Shown: positions 1-7,338, numbered from the stretch's first letter. The stretch is 18,472 nt of DNA from Opitutaceae bacterium (GCA_023269455.1 JAHFTG010000011.1:1-18472), one strand, 5' to 3'. Numbers and translations are program-made. Notes: generated by a model not told the origin, from the sequence alone.

Positions 1-1
1 C

Positions 2-1627
2 AACGCTCATCGGATCTTCATTCCGATCGGCAAGGAAGAAAACTTCTCTGGGCTGATCGATCTCGTCCATAATGTTGCCTACATTTTCGACGAAACCACG
101 GACCCGCTCGGTATGAACCCAGTCACTGCCGCGATTCCTGCCGAATACGCTGAGCAAGCCAAGGAATACCGCGAAAAGTTGATCGAAGCGGTTTGCGACT
201 TCGACGACGTCATTGCCGAGAAATACCTCGGTGGCGAAGAGATCACGGTTGACGAGTTCATTCTCGCTGTTCGCAAGGCCACGATTTCGATGAAGTTCAC
301 CGGCGTGATCCCCGGTTCCGCCTTCAAAAAGAAGGGCGTGCAGCGCCTTCTCGATTCTGTCGTCACCTATCTCCCCAACCCTCTCGATGTTCCCGCCATG
401 AAGGGCGAGGATACCGATGGCAAAGAGGTCGAGGCTGTCGTGAGCGACAAGGCCAAGATGGCCGGTCTGGCGTTCAAACTCTGGAACGATCCGTTCGTCG
501 GACGTCTGGTGTTCTTCCGCATTTACACCGGCAAGCTTCCTAAGGGCATGCCCCTTTACAATCCCCGCACCCGTCGCACCGAGCGCGTTTCCCGTCTCGT
601 TCTGATGCGCGCCATGGATCGTGAGGAAATCGACATGGCTTACTCCGGGGACATCTGCGCCCTTGTCGGCGTGAAAGACGTCATCACCGGCGACACGCTG
701 TGCGACGAAGATTTCGACATCCGCCTTGAGCCGCCGTCCTTCCCCGAGCCCGTTATCGCGATGTCGATCGAGCCTAACTCGAAGGCCGATCAAGAAAAGC
801 TCGGCACCGCGCTCCAACGCCTCGTGGCCGAAGATCCGACTCTTCGCGTCAAGACCGACCCCGACACCGGCCAGACTATTCTTGCGGGCATGGGCGAGCT
901 CCACCTTGAGATCATCGTTGATCGCATGAAACGTGAGTTCAAGGTCGAGGCGACCTCTGGCAAGCCCCAGATTGCTTATCGCGAGACGATCACGGCTCCT
1001 GCCGACGGTGAAGGCAAATTCATCCGTCAGTCCGGCGGCAAGGGCCAATACGGTCACGTCGTCGTCAAGATCGAGCCGAACGAAAAGGGCAAGGGCGTCG
1101 AAGTCATCAACGAAACCGTGGGTGGTTCGATCCCCAAGGAATTCATCAAGCCTTCTACCGAAGGTATCATGGAAGCGGCCAACAATGGTGTCGTCGCCGG
1201 CTATCCGGTGGTTGATGTCATCGTTCGCATTGTTGACGGTTCCTTCCACGACGTGGACTCGTCGGAAATGGCGTTCAAGATGGCCGGCATTTTCGGCTTC
1301 AAGGACGCGATGAAGGCCGCCAAGCCCATCCTCCTCGAACCCATCATGGGCGTCGAAGTCACGACTCCCGAAGAGTATCAGGGCGACCTCATCGGCGACA
1401 TCAATCGTCGCCGCGGTCAGATCGCTGGCATGGAGTCCAAGAACGGCGCCTGCATCATCAGCTCCAAGGTTCCCCTTGAGACCCTTTTCGGTTACGTCAC
1501 CGACATTCGCTCGCTCTCCAAGGGTCGCGCGAGTGCCTCGATCACCCCGTCGCACTTCGAGCAAGTTCCTTCCTCTCTCCTCACCAAGATCGTCGAGACC
1601 TCCTCCAAGGCTCCCGCCCGCAGCTAA
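2..1627 (+). CDS. fusA: Elongation factor G, 5'-truncated by window edge
   Basis: EF-G is the cytosolic GTPase that drives translocation of tRNA and mRNA on the ribosome and, with RRF, ribosome recycling. The visible 541 residues begin inside the G' part of domain I (IPIGKEENFSGLIDLV), so the P-loop and the first roughly 160 residues lie outside the window. The GTPase G5 motif (GSAFKKKG), domain II, domain III (AGMGELHLEIIVDRMKREF), domain IV with the conserved HDVDSSE tip segment, and domain V (LLEPIMGVEV, RRRGQIAGME, FGYVTDIRSL) all follow in order. The frame is open from base 2, and an internal ATG at 113 is not the start. rpsJ follows after 18 bases with no tuf gene between, unlike the E. 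coli order. No frameshift or missing motif is visible in the part present. Confidence 0.98.
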   Translation, partial: NAHRIFIPIGKEENFSGLIDLVHNVAYIFDETTDPLGMNPVTAAIPAEYAEQAKEYREKLIEAVCDFDDVIAEKYLGGEEITVDEFILAVRKATISMKFTGVIPGSAFKKKGVQRLLDSVVTYLPNPLDVPAMKGEDTDGKEVEAVVSDKAKMAGLAFKLWNDPFVGRLVFFRIYTGKLPKGMPLYNPRTRRTERVSRLVLMRAMDREEIDMAYSGDICALVGVKDVITGDTLCDEDFDIRLEPPSFPEPVIAMSIEPNSKADQEKLGTALQRLVAEDPTLRVKTDPDTGQTILAGMGELHLEIIVDRMKREFKVEATSGKPQIAYRETITAPADGEGKFIRQSGGKGQYGHVVVKIEPNEKGKGVEVINETVGGSIPKEFIKPSTEGIMEAANNGVVAGYPVVDVIVRIVDGSFHDVDSSEMAFKMAGIFGFKDAMKAAKPILLEPIMGVEVTTPEEYQGDLIGDINRRRGQIAGMESKNGACIISSKVPLETLFGYVTDIRSLSKGRASASITPSHFEQVPSSLLTKIVETSSKAPARS

Positions 1628-1645
1628 CCTCGTTCTTTTTATCGC

Positions 1646-1954
1646 ATGAAAGGCCAACGCATCCGCATCAAACTCCAAGGCTTCGACTATCGAGTGATCG
1701 ACCAGTCTGCCTCGGAAATCGTCGAAACCGCCAAGCGCTCCGGCGCCCGTGTTTCCGGCCCGATCCCTCTCCCGACTCGCATCGAGAAGCTTTCGGTCAA
1801 CCGCTCCCCGCACGTTGACAAGAAGTCGATGGAGCAGTTCGAGACGCGCACCCACAAGCGCCTCATCGACATCATTGAGCCCACCGCCCAGACGGTCGAT
1901 GAGCTCAAGAAACTCAATCTTCCCTCCGGCGTCGATATCACCATCAACGTTTGA
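1646..1954 (+). CDS. rpsJ: 30S ribosomal protein S10
   Basis: S10 is a 30S head protein that in other bacteria also partners NusB in transcription antitermination. The 102-residue length is standard. The family pattern is clear: RIRIKLQGFDYRVID at the N-terminus, GPIPLPTRIEK, then HVDKKSMEQFETRTHKRLI on the loop that enters the 30S head, and an IDI/DITINV C-terminal strand. The ATG lies 18 bases after the fusA stop, with no Shine-Dalgarno sequence in that pyrimidine-rich gap. The short gap suggests co-transcription with fusA. A 116-base structured gap follows before rplC. Confidence 0.98.
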   Translation: MKGQRIRIKLQGFDYRVIDQSASEIVETAKRSGARVSGPIPLPTRIEKLSVNRSPHVDKKSMEQFETRTHKRLIDIIEPTAQTVDELKKLNLPSGVDITINV

Positions 1955-1988
1955 GTTAACCAAGAATCACTTCACACATCAGTTGCTG

Positions 1989-2059
1989 CCCATGTGCGCA
2001 CCGCGCACCGCTGGGTTTCCACTAATGTAGGTTGTTAAACGGAAAACTTTTCCACCTAC
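1989..2059 (+). promoter_or_regulatory. Composite hairpin leader between rpsJ and rplC
   Basis: The 116-base gap holds two stem-loops. The first pairs CCCA (1989-1992) plus GTGCGC (1994-1999) with GCGCAC (2003-2008) plus TGGG (2012-2015) around an ACC loop. The second pairs GTAGGT (2027-2032) with ACCTAC (2054-2059), enclosing a one-sided bulge (2033-2040) and an inner GGAAA/TTTCC stem (2041-2045 with 2049-2053). Neither is followed by a T-run, so they do not look like terminators. The second ends 11 bases before the rplC ATG. In E. coli the S10 operon leader is the site of L4 autoregulation, but it lies upstream of rpsJ; a comparable role here is only inferred. Confidence 0.55.
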
Positions 2060-2070
2060 CACTTAGCACC

Positions 2071-2718
2071 ATGTCCTCTACGCTATTAGGCAAAAAACTC
2101 GGTATGACGCAGGTCTATGACGCCAAAAACGTCCTAGTTCCCGTCACCGTGGTCGAAGCTGGCCCTTGCCCGGTCGTCCAAGTTAAAACCAAACAGATCG
2201 ACGGCTACGACGCCGTTCAGATCGGCTTCTCCAAACAGAAGTCCAAGAACGCCTCGAAGGCCGAGCAGAACCACGCCAAAAAGGCTGGTCTCGATGAGAC
2301 GCCCCGCGTCCTCAGCGAAGTTCGCCTCGCCGCTCCCTCCACGCTCAAGGTCGGTGATGTTGTCACCGTCGCCGATTTCCAGGAAGGCCAGTTTGTTGAC
2401 GTCAGTGGCGTCACCAAGGGCAAAGGCTTCCAAGGCGTCGTGAAGCGTTTCCGTGTCGGCGGCGGTCCCGCCACCCACGGTTCCATGTTCCACCGCCGCA
2501 TCGGTTCCATCGGCATGCGCCAGACCCCTGGCCGCGTCTGGAAGAACCAGGCGATGCCCGGCCACATGGGCCAGCTCTCCTGCACCATGCAGAATCTCAT
2601 CATTGTGAAGATTCTCCCTGAGAAGAACCTTCTTCTCGTCAAGGGCGCCATTCCCGGCGCCAACGGTGACGACGTCGTCGTCCGCACCGCCATCAAGGGC
2701 CAGCCCAAGAAAGCCTAA
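2071..2718 (+). CDS. rplC: 50S ribosomal protein L3
   Basis: L3 is an early-assembly 50S protein whose extended loop reaches toward the peptidyl transferase centre. From the ATG at 2071 it has 215 residues, close to the family norm, and begins SSTLLGKKLGMTQVYD, a standard L3 N-terminus. Also visible are GKGFQGVVKRF, THGSMFHRRIGSIG and the QTPGRVWK segment of the central extension. The frame stays open to a TTG at 2032, but that would add 13 residues not found in the family and would place the start inside a hairpin, so the ATG is preferred. No Shine-Dalgarno sequence precedes it. rplD starts 20 bases downstream. Confidence 0.97.
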   Translation: MSSTLLGKKLGMTQVYDAKNVLVPVTVVEAGPCPVVQVKTKQIDGYDAVQIGFSKQKSKNASKAEQNHAKKAGLDETPRVLSEVRLAAPSTLKVGDVVTVADFQEGQFVDVSGVTKGKGFQGVVKRFRVGGGPATHGSMFHRRIGSIGMRQTPGRVWKNQAMPGHMGQLSCTMQNLIIVKILPEKNLLLVKGAIPGANGDDVVVRTAIKGQPKKA

Positions 2719-2738
2719 CCCTTAAGGACACCTACGAC

Positions 2739-3374
2739 ATGAAACTCAAAGTTTTCAGCTCCGACGGCAAGACCTCCCGCGAACAAGATTTCGCCGGTCT
2801 GCCCACCTTCGAAGGCGACAAAGGCCTTCAGGCGGTCAAAGAAGTGATCGTCGCTATCAACGCCAACAACCGCCTCGGCACCCACTCCACGAAAACCCGT
2901 GGCGAAGTGTCCGGTGGCGGCAAAAAGCCCTGGCGCCAGAAGGGCACCGGTCGCGCCCGCGCCGGTTCCACCCGCTCCCCGATCTGGGTCGGCGGTGGCG
3001 TCGTCTTCGGCCCCAAGCCCCGCGACTACTCCAAGAAGATCAACTCCAAGGTCAAGGCCCTCGCCTTCAGCCGTGCGTTGTTCGACCGCGTTTCCGCCGG
3101 TGAAATCGACGTCATCGACGCCTTCGAAATCCAGCCGGTCAAGACCAAGGTCATGAACCAGATCATCGAGCGCATCGCCCCCAAGGGGAAGATCCTCATC
3201 GTTGACCACGAGTTCAGCGCCGACACCGCCCGCGCCGTGTGCAACCTCGAACGCATCTCCGTCCAGGAGGCCAGCGCTCTCAACACCCTCGATCTTGCTC
3301 AATACAAGAAGATCATCGTGAGCGCCAAGGCGCTCGAAACCATCATCGCTCGCGTCAACGGAGGTAAGAACTAA
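2739..3374 (+). CDS. rplD: 50S ribosomal protein L4
   Basis: L4 is an early-binding 50S protein lining the exit tunnel, and in E. coli it is the translational and transcriptional autoregulator of the S10 operon. The 211 residues include the characteristic basic loop (RGEVSGGGKKPWRQKGTGRA, then GSTRSPIWVGGG and FGPKPRDY) that extends into the tunnel, followed by the globular alpha/beta part (KALAFSRAL, KILIVDHE). A clear AAGGA at 2724-2728 lies 10 bases before the ATG. The stop codon overlaps the rplW start by one base (TAATG), implying translational coupling of L4 and L23. Confidence 0.98.
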   Translation: MKLKVFSSDGKTSREQDFAGLPTFEGDKGLQAVKEVIVAINANNRLGTHSTKTRGEVSGGGKKPWRQKGTGRARAGSTRSPIWVGGGVVFGPKPRDYSKKINSKVKALAFSRALFDRVSAGEIDVIDAFEIQPVKTKVMNQIIERIAPKGKILIVDHEFSADTARAVCNLERISVQEASALNTLDLAQYKKIIVSAKALETIIARVNGGKN

Positions 3375-3655
3375 TGAACGCTGGAAAAGTTCTCAAACTC
3401 GTCCGCCTCACCGAAAAGTCCAACAAGCTTTCGTCTGAGCTCGGCCAATACACCTTCGAGGTCGCCATCGGCACCAACAAGCACCAGATCGCGGAAGCCG
3501 TCGAGAAGACCTTCAAGGTCTCCGTCACCCGCGTCAACACCGCCACCTATCGCGGTAAAAACAAGAAGAGCCGTCAAGGCCGCCCCAGCATCACGTCCAA
3601 CTACAAGAAGGCCATCGTGACGCTGAAGACCGGCGATAAGATCGAGCTCGTCTAA
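3374..3655 (+). CDS. rplW: 50S ribosomal protein L23
   Basis: L23 sits at the exit of the peptide tunnel, where it docks trigger factor, SRP and SecYEG. The 93-residue length is normal. Recognisable family stretches are LVRLTEKSNKL, YTFEVAIGTNKHQIAEAVEK and VSVTRVNTATYRGKNKK, the last being the extended loop. It overlaps the rplD stop by one base. GGAGG at 3360-3364, inside the end of rplD and 9 bases before the ATG, is one of the strongest ribosome binding sites in the window and fixes this start. rplB follows after 17 bases. Confidence 0.97.
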   Translation: MNAGKVLKLVRLTEKSNKLSSELGQYTFEVAIGTNKHQIAEAVEKTFKVSVTRVNTATYRGKNKKSRQGRPSITSNYKKAIVTLKTGDKIELV

Positions 3656-3672
3656 TCCGGAGAACACACAAC

Positions 3673-4542
3673 ATGCCGCTCACTCCTATCCGTCGCCCTC
3701 TCACGCCTTCCCAGCGCTTTACGCAGCTGAACAAGCCCGAGGGTCTTTCCAAAAAGCGCCCCGAGGCTGCCCTCACCGAGGCCAAGCCCAAGACCGGTGG
3801 TCGCAACGTCTATGGCCGCATCACCTCGCGTCGTCGCGGCGGTGGCCATAAGAAGCTCTACCGCATCATCGACTTCAAGCGCGACATCCTCGACATGCCC
3901 GCCAAGGTCCAGGCGATCGAGTATGATCCCAACCGCACCGCGCACATCGCCCTCCTGGCCTACACCAGCGGCGAGAAGCGCTACATCATCGCCCCCAAGG
4001 GCCTGAAGGCTGGCGACACCATTTTCGCCTCCGACAAGGCGACTTTGAACGATTTCAACGTCGGCAACAACTTCCCGCTGTCGATCATCCCGCCTTCGAC
4101 GAAGTTGCACAACGTCGAGCTCGTCCCCGGTCGTGGCGCCCAGCTCGGTCGCACCGCCGGCACCTCCATCGAACTCGTCAACGTCGAGAACGGCGCCGCC
4201 CAGATCAAGCTCCCCTCCGGCGAAATCCGCCTGGTCAACCCCAAGTGCCGCGCCACCATCGGTGAAGTCGGCAACGGCGACCAGATCAACGCTTCGCTCG
4301 GCAAGGCCGGTCGCAATCGCTGGCTCGGCAAACGTCCCCGCCAGCGCGGTGTGTCCATGAACCCGGTCGATCACCCCAACGGTGGCGGTCAGGGCAAGTC
4401 CAAGGGCGGCGGCGGTCGCCAGCACCTCGTTTCCCCGTGGGGCCAGCTCGCCAAGGGCTTTCCCACCCGCAAACGCTCGAAGCCCTCGAGCAGCCAGATC
4501 CTTGTGCGCCACAACGGCCGCAAGCCCCGCGGTCAGAAGTAA
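3673..4542 (+). CDS. rplB: 50S ribosomal protein L2
   Basis: L2 is one of the most conserved 50S proteins, needed for subunit association and a functional peptidyl transferase centre. At 289 residues it is slightly longer than the usual 270-280. Visible are RNVYGRITSRRRGGGHKK, the OB-fold and SH3-like core (ALLAYTSGEKRYIIAPKGL, GAQLGRTAGT), and the C-terminal signature NPVDHPNGGGQGKSKGG. The functionally important first His of that motif is kept, but the usual HPHGGG reads HPNGGG. GGAG at 3659-3662 lies 10 bases before the ATG. The basic C-terminal tail (KRSKPSSSQILVRHNGRK) is typical. rpsS follows after 18 bases. Confidence 0.98.
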   Translation: MPLTPIRRPLTPSQRFTQLNKPEGLSKKRPEAALTEAKPKTGGRNVYGRITSRRRGGGHKKLYRIIDFKRDILDMPAKVQAIEYDPNRTAHIALLAYTSGEKRYIIAPKGLKAGDTIFASDKATLNDFNVGNNFPLSIIPPSTKLHNVELVPGRGAQLGRTAGTSIELVNVENGAAQIKLPSGEIRLVNPKCRATIGEVGNGDQINASLGKAGRNRWLGKRPRQRGVSMNPVDHPNGGGQGKSKGGGGRQHLVSPWGQLAKGFPTRKRSKPSSSQILVRHNGRKPRGQK

Positions 4543-4560
4543 TTTTACAACCTTACCAAC

Positions 4561-4839
4561 ATGGCACGCTCCATCAAAAAAGGTTTCTTCGTCGATTACC
4601 ACCTGCTCGAGAAAATCGAGAAGGCCGTCAAGGCCGGTGGCTCCAAGAAACCCATTCAGACCTGGTCCCGCCGCTCGACGATCACGCCCGATTTCATCGG
4701 CCACACGTTCAGCGTTCACAACGGCAAAGCCTTCATCTCCGTGCACGTCACCGAGAACATGGTCGGTCACAAGCTCGGCGAATTCGCGCTCACCCGCGTG
4801 TTCAAGGCTCACGGTGGCATGACCCGCAAGGAAATCTAA
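4561..4839 (+). CDS. rpsS: 30S ribosomal protein S19
   Basis: S19 is a 30S head protein that pairs with S13 near the A site. The 92-residue length and the motifs SIKKGFFVDYHLL, TWSRRSTITPDFIGHTF, VHNGKAFISVHVTENMVGHK and LGEFALTR are all standard. No Shine-Dalgarno sequence is present: the 18-base gap after rplB is A/T- and C-rich (contains TTTTAC). In most bacteria rplV follows directly, but here an extra signal-peptide gene begins 17 bases downstream. Confidence 0.98.
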   Translation: MARSIKKGFFVDYHLLEKIEKAVKAGGSKKPIQTWSRRSTITPDFIGHTFSVHNGKAFISVHVTENMVGHKLGEFALTRVFKAHGGMTRKEI

Positions 4840-4856
4840 GTTCGCCCGTCGCCGCC

Positions 4857-5192
4857 ATGTTCCGTCGCCTCCTCCAGTTCACCGTCCTCATCGCCGTCGC
4901 CTCCGCGACTACGCTGTCGGCTGCGCTGGTCGATACGCGCTCGGTCGAGGCGGCTCCGGTGGTGGCCGTGCAGACGACCCGCGTTGCGGACATCGTTCTA
5001 CTCGGTGCCGGCTTCACCGCCGGTCTTCGCCAAGGCATGGTTTGCCGTATCACCCGTGGAGATGTGGATGTCGCCGAGGTTGTCCTCGTCGATCTCCGCC
5101 TCCGCTCCGGTGCCGCGCTCATCCTGCAACTCGCCCCCGGTCAATCGATCCGGCCCGGCGACGTCGCCACCGTCAAAACTCTCAAAGCATAA
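4857..5192 (+). CDS. Small exported protein of unknown function, inserted in S10 cluster
   Basis: I do not recognise a named family. The 111-residue product starts with a signal peptide: basic MFRRLLQ, a hydrophobic run (FTVLIAVASATTLSA) and a plausible cleavage site after residue 22 or 23. No lipobox cysteine is present. The mature part is beta-rich, with a GLRQGMVCRITRGD turn, a VAEVVLVDLRLRSGAALIL strand pair and a final GQSIRPGDVATV. This resembles the short 'GL.xGM...I.PGD' beta modules in exported proteins of Verrucomicrobia-like bacteria and flagellar FlgT-type C-terminal domains (resemblance by eye only). The frame is open far upstream inside rplB/rpsS, but only the ATG at 4857 gives a signal peptide and avoids overlap. 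No Shine-Dalgarno sequence. It lies 17 bases after rpsS and 66 before rplV, so it should be co-transcribed. Confidence 0.8.
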   Translation: MFRRLLQFTVLIAVASATTLSAALVDTRSVEAAPVVAVQTTRVADIVLLGAGFTAGLRQGMVCRITRGDVDVAEVVLVDLRLRSGAALILQLAPGQSIRPGDVATVKTLKA

Positions 5193-5208
5193 TAAACACA
5201 TCAAAAGG

Positions 5209-5230
5209 GCAGGGGACTTTTCAGTCCTGC
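5209..5230 (+). promoter_or_regulatory. Hairpin between the exported-protein gene and rplV
   Basis: GCAGG plus AC (5209-5213 and 5216-5217, with two bulged G) pairs with GTCCTGC (5224-5230) around a TTTTCA loop. The 66-base gap ends with AAGGA (5244-5248), the rplV ribosome binding site 10 bases before its ATG. No T-run follows the stem, so termination is unlikely. It could act in mRNA processing, as a partial barrier to RNase, or in translational control of rplV; the role is inferred. Confidence 0.4.
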
Positions 5231-5258
5231 TGTCGCCCCTAAAAAGGAATCTCAAACC

Positions 5259-5600
5259 ATGGAAGTCCAAGCCCTCACCCGTTACGCTCGCATGTCCCCT
5301 AAAAAGGTCCGCGAAGTCGTCCGCACCATCCAAGGCCGCAAAGCCAACGATGCCGTCGATCTGCTCACGCTGATCCCCCGCAAGTCCGCCCGCCTGATCG
5401 TCAAGACGCTCAAGAGCGCCATCGCGAACGCCGAAAACAACAACAACCTCTCTGCCGATTCCCTGATCGTGAAGAGCGCGCTTGTTGAAAACGGACCCGT
5501 TCTCAAGCGCTTCAAGGCCGGCGCCCGCGGCACCGCGATGCCCCGCCGCAAGAAGATGTCCCACATCCGCATCGTCCTCTCCGACGGCAACTCCAACTAA
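5259..5600 (+). CDS. rplV: 50S ribosomal protein L22
   Basis: L22 lines the polypeptide exit tunnel; its beta-hairpin forms the constriction together with L4. The 113-residue product begins with the family pattern QALTRYARMSPKKVREVVRT and continues with AARLIVKTLKSAIANAENN-like helix residues and the tip and end of the hairpin (RFKAGARGTAMPRRKKMSHI). Length is normal. AAGGA at 5244-5248, 10 bases upstream, supports the start. rpsC follows after 9 bases. In most bacteria L22 directly follows S19; here it is separated by the exported-protein gene. Confidence 0.98.
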   Translation: MEVQALTRYARMSPKKVREVVRTIQGRKANDAVDLLTLIPRKSARLIVKTLKSAIANAENNNNLSADSLIVKSALVENGPVLKRFKAGARGTAMPRRKKMSHIRIVLSDGNSN

Positions 5601-5609
5601 TTTAATCCC

Positions 5610-6245
5610 ATGGGCCAAAAGACCAATCCGATCGGCTTCCGCCTCGCCGTCCGCCGCAACTGGCAGTCCCGCTGGTATGCGACCAAGAAAGACTTCGCCA
5701 AGCTCCTCCACGAGGACCAGATCATCCGCGCCAAGCTGATGGAGAAGCTCAAGCAGGCTTCCGTGCCTCGCATCTTCATCGAACGCGCCTCCAACCGCGT
5801 CCGCGTCAAGATCTACACCGCCCGCCCCGGTATCGTCATCGGTCGCAAAGGCGCCGAGATCGAGAACATCAAGGCCGAACTCGCCAAGCTCACCGGCAAG
5901 GAAATCCTCCTCGACATCGTCGAAGTGAAGAAGCCCGAGATCGAGGCCCAGCTCGTCGCCGAGAACGTATGTCTCCAGCTCGAACGCCGCATCGCTTTCC
6001 GCCGCGCCATGAAGAAGGCCGTCGAAATGGCCATGGCGCTCGGAGCTGAAGGCATTCGTATCCAGTCGTCCGGTCGCCTCGGAGGCGCCGACATCGCCCG
6101 CCGCGAATGGCAGCGCAAAGGCCGCGTGCCTCTGCACACCCTCCGCGAGAACATCGATTACGGCTTTGCCGAAGCTCACACCCTTTTCGGCAAGATCGGC
6201 GTCAAAGTCTGGATCTGCAAAAAAGAATCCGACGTCACGCTCTAA
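5610..6245 (+). CDS. rpsC: 30S ribosomal protein S3
   Basis: S3 sits at the mRNA entry channel of the 30S subunit and contributes to helicase activity with S4 and S5. The 211 residues start with the universal MGQKTNPIGFRLAV. A type II KH domain carries its GRKG loop at residues 78-81 (GIVIGRKGAEIENI). The C-terminal domain shows RRAMKKAVEMAMALGAEGI, GRLGGADIARREW and GRVPLHTLRENIDYG, with the basic residues that contact mRNA. Length matches the shorter S3 type. No Shine-Dalgarno sequence; a TTTAA sits at 5601-5605, immediately before the start. Confidence 0.98.
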   Translation: MGQKTNPIGFRLAVRRNWQSRWYATKKDFAKLLHEDQIIRAKLMEKLKQASVPRIFIERASNRVRVKIYTARPGIVIGRKGAEIENIKAELAKLTGKEILLDIVEVKKPEIEAQLVAENVCLQLERRIAFRRAMKKAVEMAMALGAEGIRIQSSGRLGGADIARREWQRKGRVPLHTLRENIDYGFAEAHTLFGKIGVKVWICKKESDVTL

Positions 6246-6285
6246 TCCGCGCCGTCCCATTATCTAACCTTTAAGAGAAACCACC

Positions 6286-6708
6286 ATGGCTCTCGCTCCC
6301 GCCCGCACCAAATACCGCAAATCCCAAAAGGGATCCCTCGCTGGCAATGCCAAGCGCGGTAACACCATCGCCTTTGGCGAATTCGGCCTTCAATCGCTGA
6401 CCCGCGGTCCCATGACCGGCCAGCAGATCGAAGCCGCCCGCGTCACCATCTCGCGCCATCTCAAGCGCAAGGGCAAACTCTGGATTCGCGTTTTCCCCCA
6501 CAAGCCAATCACCAAGAAACCCGCCGAGACGCGAATGGGCTCTGGTAAAGGTCCGGTCGAATACTATGTCGCCCAGATCAAGCCAGGCGCCGTCCTCTTC
6601 GAACTCGCCGGTATCCCCGTGAGCGTTGCGAAAGAAGCCTTCCGCCTCGCCGACGCCAAACTGCCCTTCCACTGCCGCTTCATCGTGCGTGACGGCTCCG
6701 CTGAGTAA
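6286..6708 (+). CDS. rplP: 50S ribosomal protein L16
   Basis: L16 binds near the A-site tRNA on the 50S and is needed late in assembly. The 140-residue product has the family hallmarks: ARTKYRKSQKG, the FGEFGLQSL segment, ARVTISRHLKRKGKLWIRVF, and the ETRMGSGKG loop that points to the peptidyl transferase centre and contains the arginine hydroxylated in E. coli. The C-terminus (AFRLADAKLPFHCRFI) is normal. The upstream region has only a weak AAGAGA and a TTAA box (6271-6274) 11 bases before the ATG. rpmC follows after 31 bases. Confidence 0.98.
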   Translation: MALAPARTKYRKSQKGSLAGNAKRGNTIAFGEFGLQSLTRGPMTGQQIEAARVTISRHLKRKGKLWIRVFPHKPITKKPAETRMGSGKGPVEYYVAQIKPGAVLFELAGIPVSVAKEAFRLADAKLPFHCRFIVRDGSAE

Positions 6709-6739
6709 TCAGCCGCCAGCCCATTAAACAAACACCGCC

Positions 6740-6943
6740 ATGAGCACCTACAAAGAAATCGCCGAACTCGCCCCGTCCGAGATCGAAACCAAGCTTAACG
6801 AGACCCGCGAAAAACTCCTCCAACTCCGCCTGCGCAAGCAGACCGGCCAGGTCGAGAAAACCTCCGAGCTGCGCTCCCTCCGCAAGGACGTCGCCCGCCT
6901 CGAAACCGCGAAGACCGCCAAGTCCAAAAAGGCCGCCGCCTAA
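6740..6943 (+). CDS. rpmC: 50S ribosomal protein L29
   Basis: L29 is a small two-helix protein next to L23 at the exit tunnel. The 67 residues form a long helical hairpin: AELAPSEIETKLNETREKLL, then LRLRKQTGQVEKTSELRSLR and KDVARLET. A short Lys/Ala tail (KTAKSKKAAA) ends it. Length is within the family range. No Shine-Dalgarno sequence; TTAA at 6724-6727 lies 12 bases before the ATG. rpsQ follows after 35 bases, the canonical order. Confidence 0.96.
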   Translation: MSTYKEIAELAPSEIETKLNETREKLLQLRLRKQTGQVEKTSELRSLRKDVARLETAKTAKSKKAAA

Positions 6944-6978
6944 CCGCAGCTCGCGCCGTCTCCAACCCGCAAACGAAC

Positions 6979-7311
6979 ATGTCCACCACGACCCGCAATT
7001 CCCGTAAGGACCTCATCGGTTTCGTCACCAGCCGCTCTGGCGACAAATCCATCAAGGTCACCGTTCCCTACAAGATTCCTCATCCCCTCTACCAGAAGGT
7101 CATCAATCGCAAGACCGTCGTTCACGTCCATGACGAGAAGAACGAGACCAAGATCGGTGACAAGGTTGAGATCATGGAAACCCGCCCGATCAGCCGCCTC
7201 AAGCGCTGGCGCATCGTGAAGGTTCTCGAAGCCGCCATCGCGGCCGACGGCCTCGCCATCACCGAAAAAGACGTCGCCGAGCTCGTCCCTACCAAGACGA
7301 CCAAGGCCTGA
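6979..7311 (+). CDS. rpsQ: 30S ribosomal protein S17 with C-terminal extension
   Basis: S17 is a primary 16S rRNA binder with an OB fold. The core matches the family: KDLIGFVTSRSGDKSIKVTV, HPLYQKVINRKTVVHVHDE, IGDKVEIMETRPISRLKRWR. At 110 residues it is about 25 longer than the E. coli protein; the excess is a C-terminal tail after the RIVKVLE strand (AADGLAITEKDVAELVPTKT). The start follows KxxR-rich residues and has no Shine-Dalgarno sequence. This is the last gene of the S10-type block; rplN starts 27 bases later with no terminator between. Confidence 0.97.
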   Translation: MSTTTRNSRKDLIGFVTSRSGDKSIKVTVPYKIPHPLYQKVINRKTVVHVHDEKNETKIGDKVEIMETRPISRLKRWRIVKVLEAAIAADGLAITEKDVAELVPTKTTKA

Positions 7312-7338
7312 TTAGATAACCTTTAAAAGTAAACCATC

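Noticed and set aside
1814..1819. TTGACA inside rpsJ as a promoter for rplC
   Set aside because: It encodes conserved S10 residues (HVDKK) and has no matching -10 hexamer at 16-18 bases.
4437..4856. Upstream extension of the exported-protein frame into rplB and rpsS
   Set aside because: The extension translates the two conserved genes out of frame, giving Arg/Pro/Gln-rich sequence. The signal peptide begins exactly at ATG 4857, just after rpsS.
5236..5307. Direct 12-base repeat CCCCTAAAAAGG, exactly 60 bases apart, flanking the rplV start
   Set aside because: The second copy encodes the conserved SPKKV of L22 and the first overlaps the ribosome binding site; chance similarity is the simplest explanation.
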